DNA of 64,000 bases from Pseudomonas endophytica (GTDB lineage: Bacteria > Pseudomonadota > Gammaproteobacteria > Pseudomonadales > Pseudomonadaceae), in contig NZ_LLWH01000165.1 in NCBI RefSeq assembly GCF_001411475.1, positions 62,001 to 126,000 on the forward strand, written 5' to 3'. Numbering within the stretch: position 1 is the first letter of the stretch; each line of letters starts with the position of its first letter. Position numbers and translations under genes: made by a program. This document shows positions 1-8,506 of the stretch, piece by piece. The notes under the pieces were generated by a model. It was not told the origin of the DNA. It saw only the letters and a program-made list of their open reading frames with translations, and ran no database searches.

Positions 1-355
1 CCAGATTGCCCTCCCCGGACATAAAGGTGATACCCGGCACATTGCGCAGAATCTCTTGTAAGGTCTGCGCGTTCTGCTCTTTAAGCACTTGTTGCGGCAC
101 GATGGTGATACTTTGCGGGGCATCAAGCAGCGGCGTCATGACTTTGCGCGATGACACTTCGTCAACCTTAAACGGTGAATCGTAGCTACCCTCAACACTC
201 AATGCTGGCAGGGTCAGCCCCGCCTCAGGTTGCTCGTCTGCACGGGCGCCGGTGCTGAAAACGCCGAGCGCCATCACGCCGATAAAGGGCGCTAATGTCG
301 TGTTCAACGCATAAGGGGTATTGCGTACTAACGCCGCATCAGGTGACGATGACAT
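1..355 (-). CDS. TonB-dependent siderophore receptor, N-terminal part
   Basis: This is the first 118 codons of an outer-membrane receptor that runs off the left edge. Reading the minus strand from the ATG at 355 gives a signal peptide (hydrophobic core around residues 20-35, ending near ARADEQ). A short stretch follows, then the plug-domain opening typical of catecholate/hydroxamate receptors: PLLDAPQSITIVPQQVL, then LQEILRNVPGITFMSGEG. This pattern is characteristic of Fiu/PiuA-like and ferrichrome-type receptors, which import ferric siderophores using TonB energy. The substrate cannot be told from this fragment. There is no N-terminal signalling (STN) domain, so control by an ECF sigma/anti-sigma pair is unlikely. 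A Fur-like box lies just upstream, and a two-component system is divergently encoded next door. Confidence 0.88.
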   Translation of the reverse strand, partial: MSSSPDAALVRNTPYALNTTLAPFIGVMALGVFSTGARADEQPEAGLTLPALSVEGSYDSPFKVDEVSSRKVMTPLLDAPQSITIVPQQVLKEQNAQTLQEILRNVPGITFMSGEGNL

Positions 356-367
356 CGGACTTTCCTT

Positions 368-388
368 AATTACAATGACTCGCATTTA
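368..388 (-). promoter_or_regulatory. Fur-box-like operator of the siderophore receptor
   Basis: On the minus strand this site reads AAATGCGAGTCATTGTAATT. It is close to common Fur-site variants with the pattern AATGCGAATCATTNTCATT. It starts 13 bases upstream of the receptor ATG, where an iron-repressed promoter would be expected. Assignment is by eye only; no weight-matrix score was computed. Confidence 0.5.
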
Positions 389-545
389 GATTCGCCATTC
401 TAAAGAGCGTCACCCAAAGCCATCGCCGGACTTTGTATTGCTGATGCATAAAAATGGAACTCACAACATTTCATTACATTTCGCCTAATCCACTGCGGAA
501 AAATCCGCTATTGCAGAACCTTTTCCAAGGCCGAGTCGAGCATCC

Positions 546-1256
546 ATGTCCAAGCAAGATCACGTGTTAATCGTCGATGACGACCCCGAAATCCGCCAAT
601 TGCTGGGCGAGTACCTGCGCGATGCCGGTTACCAGACCTCAACCGCCTGCGATGGCAAAGAGATGCACCGGCGCTTGGAAATGAATGTCATCGACCTGAT
701 CGTGCTCGATGTGATGCTGCCCGGCGAGGACGGTTTGAGCCTGTGCCGAACGCTTCGCGTGTCTTCGAACATACCGGTCATTATGCTCACCGCTCGCGGA
801 AGCCTGATTGATCGCATTGTTGGGCTAGAGATCGGTGCCGATGACTACTTGCCCAAACCGTTTGACCCACGCGAACTGTTGGTGCGGATCAAAGTGGTGC
901 TGCGCCGGGCACAGAGCTTTCCAGAACGAGCACGAGTCGATGAAGCGCCTCATGTGAGCTTCGATGGCTGGCGACTCGACACCCGTGCCCGCCAGGTGCT
1001 GTCCCCCGACGGCGTGGTGATCAGCTTGGGCAACTCAGACTATCGCGTGCTGCGCTTATTGTTGCAGCACCCTAACCGCCCGCTGAGCCGTGATTTCCTG
1101 CTCAACCACGTGTTCGACAAAGACAGCACGCCTTTTGACCGTTCGATTGATGTATGCGTCAGTCGCTTGCGTCAGCAACTGACACCCGAACTGATCAAAA
1201 CGGTGCGCAACGAAGGCTACATGCTCACCTCAATCGAGGTGACAAGCGAACCATGA
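546..1256 (+). CDS. OmpR-family response regulator
   Basis: A 236-residue DNA-binding response regulator. The receiver domain (about 5-120) has the acidic cluster DDD at 11-13, the phospho-acceptor D55 in LIVLDVMLPG, T82 and K104 in YLPKPFDP. A winged-helix Trans_reg_C domain occupies about 135-230 (FDRSIDVCVSRLRQQL near the recognition helix). Length and order match the OmpR/PhoB class. The stop codon overlaps the ATG of the downstream histidine kinase (ATGA), so the two are translationally coupled partners. The gene is divergent from a siderophore receptor. By position it could control that receptor or sense envelope or iron conditions, but this is inference. Confidence 0.93.
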   Translation: MSKQDHVLIVDDDPEIRQLLGEYLRDAGYQTSTACDGKEMHRRLEMNVIDLIVLDVMLPGEDGLSLCRTLRVSSNIPVIMLTARGSLIDRIVGLEIGADDYLPKPFDPRELLVRIKVVLRRAQSFPERARVDEAPHVSFDGWRLDTRARQVLSPDGVVISLGNSDYRVLRLLLQHPNRPLSRDFLLNHVFDKDSTPFDRSIDVCVSRLRQQLTPELIKTVRNEGYMLTSIEVTSEP

Positions 1257-2641
1257 AGCTGATACCGCGCACGCTCTATGGGCGATTAGTGATCATCCTG
1301 GTCGTCGGTATGCTGGCTGCCCAAGTTGCAACCAGTAGTATTTGGTATGACGTGCGTCACAGCCAGGTACTGGAGATCCCAACTCGGCTGATTGCCGCTC
1401 GCTTGGCCGATATCGTGCGTGTGTCTGCTTGCGATCCGCAAAACATTACCCTGCTGCTCAGCCACTTAAACACCGCAGACTTTCAGCTAAGTGAACTGAA
1501 CGAACCTCTGTCTGCCCCCCAGAAACTCACACCACAGGGCCAAGCGACTGAAGACCTGCTAAAAAACTTGATTAACCAAAAGTCTGGCAACCAGATACCT
1601 CTGAGGTTACTCAGCCTGACGCTGCTCGATCAACAAGGCAAAAAGGCGGGCGTCGACACCCTGTTTGGCTCAAGCCCAGTGACCGGTCAGTTCAGTCTTG
1701 AGCTGCGCTTGCCCGATGGCCGCTGGTTGCACGTTCAAGCCCGTGAAGATCAAGGTTGGACCAGCCTGTCCCCGGCTGACGTGATGCTCGATTACTTTTG
1801 GCGTATCTATCTGCTGCGCATCATCGTGTTGGTGATCATTGCTCTGTTCGCGGTGCGCCTAGCCATCCGACCGCTGAATGAACTAGCACAGGCCGCACAA
1901 GCGCTGGGCAACGATATTCGCCGCAAGCCACTGGAAGTCAAAGGGCCGGTCGAAGTGCGGCGCGCTGCCGAGGCGTTTAATGCCATGCAACAACGCCTAC
2001 AGCACAGCCTGGCAGAGCGCACTCGGTTTCTGGCGGCGGTGTCTCATGATCTGCGCTCGCCTATTACCCGCCTGTGTCTGCGCACAGAAATGCTCGATGA
2101 CGAGCAGCAAAAGCAGCGCTTTCGCAAAGACCTGGCTGATATGGAAGGATTGGTTTCGACCACGCTCGAGTTTGTCAGCAGCGGCGAAATCAACGAGGCT
2201 CGGCAGAACATCGACCTCAACGCACTGTTACAAAGCTTGCAGGCGGATATGCAGGACATCGGTGAACACATCAGCTTGGTCGGACGCGCCACACGCCCGG
2301 TATCTGGCTACGCTCGAAGCCTCAAACGCTGCGTGCAAAATCTGTTGGAAAATGCCGTACGTTACGCCCGCGATGTCCAAGTGATTGTCGAGGAGCTGCC
2401 TGAGCAGGTGGTGATTACCGTCAGAGACAGCGGCCCCGGTATTGCCCCACAGCAACTGACTCAAGTGCTGGAGCCCTTTTACCGCTTAGAAGTCTCACGT
2501 AACAGCGACACTGGCGGTTACGGGCTGGGTTTGAGCATTGCCCATACCGTGGCAACCGCGCATGGCGGGACGCTAGTGCTGAACAACCGTCCACAAGGCG
2601 GGCTGGATGCGGTCCTGACCTTAGCATCGCTGGGGTCGTAG
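1253..2641 (+). CDS. Sensor histidine kinase (EnvZ-like architecture)
   Basis: A 462-residue inner-membrane sensor kinase. The start at 1253 is chosen because it gives the usual MKLIPRTLYGRL amphipathic N-terminus and the 4-base overlap with the regulator gene. The first membrane helix lies at about 11-31, a periplasmic domain of about 150 residues follows, and the second helix is at about 184-203. HAMP follows at 204-257. HisKA has the phospho-acceptor H265 in AAVSHDLRSP. The HATPase_c domain has an N-box (QNLLENA, 362-368), DSGPGI (392-397) and GGYGLGL (421-427). All catalytic motifs are intact. The periplasmic domain resembles nothing I recognise, so the signal is unknown. It should phosphorylate the OmpR-type regulator encoded immediately upstream. 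Confidence 0.92.
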   Translation: MKLIPRTLYGRLVIILVVGMLAAQVATSSIWYDVRHSQVLEIPTRLIAARLADIVRVSACDPQNITLLLSHLNTADFQLSELNEPLSAPQKLTPQGQATEDLLKNLINQKSGNQIPLRLLSLTLLDQQGKKAGVDTLFGSSPVTGQFSLELRLPDGRWLHVQAREDQGWTSLSPADVMLDYFWRIYLLRIIVLVIIALFAVRLAIRPLNELAQAAQALGNDIRRKPLEVKGPVEVRRAAEAFNAMQQRLQHSLAERTRFLAAVSHDLRSPITRLCLRTEMLDDEQQKQRFRKDLADMEGLVSTTLEFVSSGEINEARQNIDLNALLQSLQADMQDIGEHISLVGRATRPVSGYARSLKRCVQNLLENAVRYARDVQVIVEELPEQVVITVRDSGPGIAPQQLTQVLEPFYRLEVSRNSDTGGYGLGLSIAHTVATAHGGTLVLNNRPQGGLDAVLTLASLGS

Positions 2642-2666
2642 TCGCTGAAGAGCGCTCTTCAGCGAC
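2641..2666. terminator. Perfect 26-base palindrome after the kinase gene
   Basis: GTCGCTGAAGAGC is followed at once by its exact reverse complement, starting on the last base of the kinase stop codon. It lies between two convergent genes, so a bidirectional terminator is the simplest reading. There is no clear T-run on either side and no loop, which is atypical for a Rho-independent terminator, so a protein-binding palindrome is possible. Confidence 0.4.
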
Positions 2667-2691
2667 GACAGAGTGGGCTGTGATTACACAC

Positions 2692-4833
2692 TCAGGCAGC
2701 CGGCAAGACTAACTTGGCATCTTGCGGGCCAAGCGCTTGCAGACGCATAAATTGCTCGCTAATGGCCGTAATCAGCTCAGCGTCAGCTACAGGGTCCAGC
2801 CCAGGATAAGGACGACCGTTGTAGTTGCCGTTGTAGGTCAAGACCGCTTCAATGTTCCCCGATGCTTTGAACACGTTACGGATCAACTGACTTTCTTGAT
2901 CTTTGCTATCAGCGCAATACAGTGCGTAGTGCAAGGCCAAAGCACTGCCAAACTCTAAAGCGCTACTCTCAATTCCATGTTTTTTAGCCAGATCTATGCT
3001 GCGGAAAATCCGCTCGTTACGCTGTAGTTTGCGTAACGGATCACGACCCACGCGGGCACACGGGTCTTTGAACGAGGTGTTGCATCGCTCAAGAAAGGTT
3101 TTAGAAAAATCCGCAACCGCCTCTGCCATCTGCGGGTATTCGGCCACCAGCGCCGGCCCCACTTCCTGATGAATCAAGCGCTCAGCCAAAGCGCTGACCC
3201 GCGCATCACCCATGCCCTGCCCCAACCATGAGTAACCCAACACCTTGGCGTACCAAGCAATAATCGCGTGCGGACCATTCCACAGCAGGTTTTTCATGAC
3301 CTGCGTTTGGGTGATGTCATCCACGGTTTTGACTTGCCGCAGACGCTCCAACAGGTTGCTGCAACGCTCGGCATACAGCGGCATGTCCGACTCGCTGTTA
3401 AACAAAATCAAATGCAGTTGGCTGAGGGCGTTGCTCGACTGGGCGAACGGCCGAAAGCGCGCGATCAAACGTTCATACTCCGGCACCGGCGTCTTGGGTG
3501 AGGCTTTGCGCACCCCAGATGACTCGGTCAGGCTGTTCTGGAAAATCTTCGACTTGATCCGCAACTGCCGCACCAATGCCTCATTGGAGAGCTTAGAAAC
3601 TATGCGACTCACGACCGTCTCAGCGAAGTGGGTGTTATCCAGAATCTTCTGAGCCATCTGCGGTGAAACCAGCAAGGCCAACTGCGCTTGCACTTGGCTG
3701 CGTACAAACTGCGCCCCGCCCACTTTATTCAACACAATCAAAATGGTCAGTTCGCGCCCACGTCGCTCATAGCGGCGAATCAGCCCTTTAGCAATCACAA
3801 GCGCCTGATTGCGAATGGCCGGCTCCGGCAGGCTAAGGCCAACAATTTCGGCGGCGTCGTACATACGGATCACCGCTTCAGCGTCGTCCATATCAATCAT
3901 CTTGAGATTGTCGATGGTCTGATCAAATGACGTGGCGCCATATCGCACGCTGAATCGGCCGAATGCATGAATGGTTTCTCGTAACATCCGCGAGCGGGTC
4001 GCGGCAATAATTTCGCAAGGTCGGGTGTAGCCATCCCAGTGAGAAAAGATCTGCGTTAGGTAACCGCCGCCCATGGCGCCAAACCCATGAATACCGACGC
4101 TGAATTGGTTAAGGGCCTGCGGGAAGCTCTCAGTCAGCTCAGGTGTTCCGAGATCGGGCATGCAATCATTCAAGTCGCCTAAAAATCCGTGCATGCTCTG
4201 GTAAGCCTTTAAGGCCCCAGCCTTAACCTCTGGCGCAGGCGGTTTGATGTCTTCAATCAAAATCGGTTGCCCCTCGGCGCGAATCGCCGAGAGCATGCCG
4301 TTTTCAGAGTCTTCAAGCATCAGGCAATGCTGCGCCAGGCAATTAAGCGCGCTGGCCGCCGCCAGAAAAATCTCAGGATGAGGCTTACCCTGTGTCACTT
4401 CATCACCGCATACGGTGACATCGAAATACTTCAACACATTGGCGTTGATCAAGTACTCCTCAGCAATCGCACGACGGCTGGACGTGGCAACCGCCATGGT
4501 CAAGCCGTACTTGCGCAGGCGCTCTAAGACTTCGAGCAAACCGTCTTTAATTGGTACGCCGTGGTCCCGCACATACGCCAGCTCTAGTTCATCAGCACGC
4601 TTACGGACTTCGGCGTAGGGAAAGTCTTCGCCGTGATTAGCTTTGGCCAGTGCCTCGGCTTTTTTGGCGCTCAATCCTAGCGAGCCAACCAAGGTTTCTT
4701 CGCTCAGTGGCGTACCGTAAATCTCCGTGGCTGCTTGCTTAAGGGTTTTAAAACGCAGGCGTTCGGTGTCAAACATGGTGCCATCCATATCAAAGATGGC
4801 GCTAAAAATTCTCTTGCCCTGGAAATAGATCAT
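2692..4833 (-). CDS. mtlD: Bifunctional mannitol-1-phosphate dehydrogenase/phosphatase
   Basis: A 713-residue fusion. The N-terminal part (about 8-200) is a HAD-IA phosphatase: DMDGT with nucleophile D15 and acid D17, TSS at 117-119, K150 and the acidic pair E174-D175. The rest (about 243-700) is a polyol-type dehydrogenase with a dinucleotide-binding loop, GIHGFGAMGGG at 247-257. The same fusion is known as MtlD of Acinetobacter baylyi. That enzyme reduces fructose-6-phosphate to mannitol-1-phosphate and dephosphorylates it to mannitol as an osmoprotectant. Architecture and length agree, so the same reaction is inferred here. The start at 4833 was preferred to upstream in-frame codons because the HAD domain begins right after it. 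An AAGGA lies somewhat far upstream. No mannitol transporter or PTS gene is adjacent, which favours synthesis over uptake. Confidence 0.85.
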   Translation of the reverse strand: MIYFQGKRIFSAIFDMDGTMFDTERLRFKTLKQAATEIYGTPLSEETLVGSLGLSAKKAEALAKANHGEDFPYAEVRKRADELELAYVRDHGVPIKDGLLEVLERLRKYGLTMAVATSSRRAIAEEYLINANVLKYFDVTVCGDEVTQGKPHPEIFLAAASALNCLAQHCLMLEDSENGMLSAIRAEGQPILIEDIKPPAPEVKAGALKAYQSMHGFLGDLNDCMPDLGTPELTESFPQALNQFSVGIHGFGAMGGGYLTQIFSHWDGYTRPCEIIAATRSRMLRETIHAFGRFSVRYGATSFDQTIDNLKMIDMDDAEAVIRMYDAAEIVGLSLPEPAIRNQALVIAKGLIRRYERRGRELTILIVLNKVGGAQFVRSQVQAQLALLVSPQMAQKILDNTHFAETVVSRIVSKLSNEALVRQLRIKSKIFQNSLTESSGVRKASPKTPVPEYERLIARFRPFAQSSNALSQLHLILFNSESDMPLYAERCSNLLERLRQVKTVDDITQTQVMKNLLWNGPHAIIAWYAKVLGYSWLGQGMGDARVSALAERLIHQEVGPALVAEYPQMAEAVADFSKTFLERCNTSFKDPCARVGRDPLRKLQRNERIFRSIDLAKKHGIESSALEFGSALALHYALYCADSKDQESQLIRNVFKASGNIEAVLTYNGNYNGRPYPGLDPVADAELITAISEQFMRLQALGPQDAKLVLPAA

Positions 4834-5564
4834 GGAGGTGTTATTCCTTGTACTGCGAGTGCTTCGCCGTCCAGATACGGGTACATGACAAAGCACATGT
4901 GTTGGCTTGATGCTGACGTTTGTCAGGCATAGCGCCCACATTGAGAAATTCAGATATAAAGCCGGACAGCAGCACACGTCGCTAAAAACGCACGGTGGAC
5001 GCTCCGGTGGGGCGAGTGGTCAGAAAAAATTAGGCGGAGGGATGTAACAATGGCGCCAGTTAGCGCTGCTAGCTGAATAACTAGTCGAGAACCAGGGTTT
5101 GATGCGGGGTAAAGCGTGATGTGCAATGAAGCAAGTTGTAAACCCTGTGGTTGCGCGAGCGCTCCCTTTAAGGTGAGGCCCACATTGCGCATTCAGGGAG
5201 GCGAAATGTGAGCCGAACTGGCGATTGATACGTGTGCTTCCGTCCATATGGGGTTGTAATTTCCTGTAATACTCGTGAATACCTTTTTAGCTATAACGCA
5301 TTTGAGCCGTCTAAATCAAGGTTCGTCTGTTTGTAGCCGCCAAGGGGCACTGCTTTTTTGGCGGTAACGCGACGCTGGCACAGCCCCAGTACGCGGTATC
5401 CGTTGCACCACAGCTTGTCGGGCGAATCAAAATGCCTTATCTGTAACAAGCAGCGACATCTCCTCGCACATATTGGGCTACGTCTGGCTTTTAAGGGCGT
5501 CGGCCCTTGGTAGCTTCAAAGCATCCAGTGGATTGTCCACTTGGCGCTCAGGAGCTTGCTCGCA
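4834..5564. other. 731-base gene-free control region upstream of the toxin operon
   Basis: No convincing gene lies here. Open frames on both strands are short and have neither family signatures nor good ribosome sites. Visible details are a hairpin CCGCCAA/TTGGCGG (5337-5364) and two strong Shine-Dalgarno-like stretches in the tcaA direction. One precedes an 8-codon frame near 5050. The other (5195-5201) precedes an ATG followed directly by TGA (5206-5211). Promoters for mtlD and tcaA must lie here, but I could not assign -35/-10 boxes with confidence. Confidence 0.5.
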
Positions 5565-8474
5565 ATGCCCGACTCATCTTCTCTGTTGTTTACACTTATC
5601 GACTCCGGACAACCCCCGGCTCCAGGCAGGTTTGACTTCAACACAACAATGGGATTGCTACATCTGCAATCGGTCTTCGACATCATTCGCTTAGCCAAAA
5701 CTGAATTTATCCAACAGGTAGCTCAATACTGTGATGACGATGCTGGGCAGGCCTACGACAACGCCTGTGGATATGCTGCACAGTTGGAGTTCCTGCACCG
5801 CGAACGCGCATTGTCCGATGAAAGCAACACTCGCAATAAACGCAGCCTTAATAGCGAAGCACCGACCGGCCCCACTTATGCAGCGTTGTTCAAAGAAGAT
5901 TGGAGCAACCTCTGTGAAACATCTTCCATCGCCGCGCTTGACTCACCAGCAGCTTACTTGCGGGCTTTATACCTGTTTGCGCTGCAAGTAGAGAAAACCG
6001 GAAAAGGGACCGGCAAGCGCATTGTCTTGGAAGCGCGCCGGCCCACGCTCAAAGACATGGTGATAGACAGCACGAGCCTCACCAAGCAACTCCCCATGCT
6101 GACCATCGTCAATGAGACCTTAAACAAGCATTTGCAACCCCACCTGGACAGAAACACACACCTTTACAGCAACAAATCAGTCAATGAAGTGCTAGCAATG
6201 ACTCGCTACCCCTTCGAGTTACCCTTTGATCTGGCGCACCAGCAATGCCTACTCGGCTTGAGCGCTAATAAGCCCAGTTTGGGTGAGTTGAACTATCGGT
6301 TGAGTCTGAAACTACCGACCGGAAACTCGTCCGAAAACAGATATGGAGTCATCCAACACCCAGCCTATGAGGCTCAACTGTTGTTATCCGGTTTAAGCCC
6401 TGAACAAATAACCTTGTTAATTGAGCCGTTGTGGACAGAGCAGAAATCAGCATTCAAAAACCACTATGGCAGCGATGAAAGAGCGCTCACACAACTGGCT
6501 CACTTCATGCTACAGACCGGGCTAAGCACCGACCAAGTAGATGAACTGCTGGCACGGGGTAAATACCGGCCACAACCCTCATTAAATATACGGCCCGCGC
6601 TGCTGGGCACTGATCACACCAATCTAGATGGCGCTCGCTTCATCAATACCTCGGGCGAATCAACACCGCGCATAAACTTAAAGACTAATCGCGATGGCCA
6701 AGTTGAACTGCTGAACACCTCTGCACAGCGCTTCGATCGGTTGCAGCGAATGATTCGGTTGCAGCGTTGGCTAGACTTACCGTTTGCACAACTGGACAAC
6801 CTGCTATTCAGTGCTTGGCGCTGTGAAACACAACCTGACGAGACGTTTCAGGTCAATGACAACACCTTGCGCGCACTGGGTATCTATCGCCACTTAAACC
6901 GCTGTTACGGCCTTAAGGCTGATGAGTTTTCGGCGCTGCTCTATCGCTTACCGACCCATGCGATTGGCAACAACGACAGTCTGTTTGATCGAGTCTTCAA
7001 CCGTGGGCAATTGCTTAACACCCCCTTTGAACTTGATGGCCTGCCTCTGGAGACGGATGCGACAGATATTGCTACACAGACCGCTATCTTTCAGATCTGC
7101 GCAGGGCTGGGGCTCAGCCATACCGCTGAGTCTTTCGGTGTCGTGGCCGCAGGTGCGCGTCACTACAACGGTGTCCTCAACAAAGACCTGACAACACTTT
7201 CATCTTTTTACAGACAAACGCGTATTGCCAGCCTCTTCGGCCTTTCTGTCATGGAGTGCGCTCAGTTAGCAGAGTTGTTGGGGGATGCAAGCACCAAAGA
7301 ACAATGGGTTAAGCCCAGCTTGCGTCCCTCTGGCCAAAATTCCCCTGCTGACTTTCTTGATCTTTTGATGCAAATGGACTGGGCAGTCAATTGGTTAAAA
7401 CGCAACGGCACCACCGTGCAACAACTGCGCTATCAACTCTTACTAAAAAAAAGCACGCCGTATACGAGCAAAGTAAAAGAGCAGCTAAAACTACTTGAAG
7501 AATTGCACAAGGAGTGTCAGGCACGACGTCTAACTCCAGAAGATATCGAGGCTATAAAACTTCCTAAAGACTTGGTCAACAAACTGCCTCACGCTGAATT
7601 CTGGGGCTGCGTGATTGCTAGAGGAATAATAAGAGAACTGCCACTATTGCCACCACAGGCTTCATTGGAAGTGCTTGAAAAAGCGATTTCAGCCGCAGTT
7701 GATAACCATGTAGAACTCAGCGTAGAACCCGCACTTAACACACAACTAAAAAACCAAGTAAAACGACAGCTCGAACCCGTCTTAATCTCGGCCTACCAGC
7801 GTTTGCAGCCCCTAAGAGCGCGCATCGAACAACTGTTCAAAGACACTTCACATGGCAACGATGCAGAGCAAGCGTTAAGGCGTACGTTCAAACATGTCAC
7901 TTACTTACTCGGGCGCACACTTGATCAACCGTTTCCACTCCGGCGATTCAAAAAATTACTGCTTTCAATCCCCGATGCTGAAACCACATTACAGTTGCCG
8001 TTAACTCGCCAAACCCTGCAAGCATTTTTGGTTAATCCACACTGGCTGGACAACGAAAACAGCCAAAATTCGATGCTTAACTTCTCGTTTAGCACCCTCT
8101 TCCTATTTAAAGAATTTAATCACTGCATCAACGCTTACGGGCTGACCCAAGACACTCTACTGAGCTATTTCGACGTCTCTAATCCGATCCCTGTCGTCGG
8201 CGAGTCCGCCGATTTATCAACGCAGTGCAATACCTTGCTGGGGGGGATGCTCGCATGGGACACCCATGAAATTGAGGCTCTGGCTAATCGTTTACCTTTG
8301 CGCAGGGTGCGCTCCATGAGGGAGTTGGAGTGGGTGATGCGTGGCCATGAAGTCGCTAAAGCCACCGGCCTATCGTGCACAACCCTACTCATGGCAACCG
8401 ACTTACACGCACAAATCGCCAGCGCTGATTGGATCTTGGTCGGCAAAGCCGTCATCGCGGCACAAAAACAATAA
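5565..8474 (+). CDS. tcaA: ABC toxin A component, N-terminal half (TcaA-like, VRP1 domain)
   Basis: A 969-residue protein matching the N-terminal half of Tc toxin A subunits. Near residues 115-140 it has the SpvA/VRP1 signature (SSIAALDSPAAYLRALY). This is followed by long helical segments and the linker typical of TcaA/TccA (QRFDRLQRMIRLQRWLDLPF at about 385). With TcaB it should build the pentameric A translocation channel, this half forming much of the alpha-helical shell. The start at 5565 is chosen because AGGAG lies 10 bases upstream, while the upstream TTG has no such site. There is no signal peptide, as usual for Tc proteins. The gene is first of three co-directional toxin genes, 32 bases ahead of tcaB. 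The symbol follows Photorhabdus usage and denotes similarity of type, not proven orthology. Confidence 0.85.
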   Translation: MPDSSSLLFTLIDSGQPPAPGRFDFNTTMGLLHLQSVFDIIRLAKTEFIQQVAQYCDDDAGQAYDNACGYAAQLEFLHRERALSDESNTRNKRSLNSEAPTGPTYAALFKEDWSNLCETSSIAALDSPAAYLRALYLFALQVEKTGKGTGKRIVLEARRPTLKDMVIDSTSLTKQLPMLTIVNETLNKHLQPHLDRNTHLYSNKSVNEVLAMTRYPFELPFDLAHQQCLLGLSANKPSLGELNYRLSLKLPTGNSSENRYGVIQHPAYEAQLLLSGLSPEQITLLIEPLWTEQKSAFKNHYGSDERALTQLAHFMLQTGLSTDQVDELLARGKYRPQPSLNIRPALLGTDHTNLDGARFINTSGESTPRINLKTNRDGQVELLNTSAQRFDRLQRMIRLQRWLDLPFAQLDNLLFSAWRCETQPDETFQVNDNTLRALGIYRHLNRCYGLKADEFSALLYRLPTHAIGNNDSLFDRVFNRGQLLNTPFELDGLPLETDATDIATQTAIFQICAGLGLSHTAESFGVVAAGARHYNGVLNKDLTTLSSFYRQTRIASLFGLSVMECAQLAELLGDASTKEQWVKPSLRPSGQNSPADFLDLLMQMDWAVNWLKRNGTTVQQLRYQLLLKKSTPYTSKVKEQLKLLEELHKECQARRLTPEDIEAIKLPKDLVNKLPHAEFWGCVIARGIIRELPLLPPQASLEVLEKAISAAVDNHVELSVEPALNTQLKNQVKRQLEPVLISAYQRLQPLRARIEQLFKDTSHGNDAEQALRRTFKHVTYLLGRTLDQPFPLRRFKKLLLSIPDAETTLQLPLTRQTLQAFLVNPHWLDNENSQNSMLNFSFSTLFLFKEFNHCINAYGLTQDTLLSYFDVSNPIPVVGESADLSTQCNTLLGGMLAWDTHEIEALANRLPLRRVRSMRELEWVMRGHEVAKATGLSCTTLLMATDLHAQIASADWILVGKAVIAAQKQ

Positions 8475-8506
8475 AGTTTTTTTACCGAACCGTTCAAGGA
8501 ATGATC

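Noticed and set aside
4950..5247. Two overlapping minus-strand frames (75 and 80 codons) upstream of the toxin operon
   Set aside because: Low-complexity translations without a start site or known domain; treated as non-coding.
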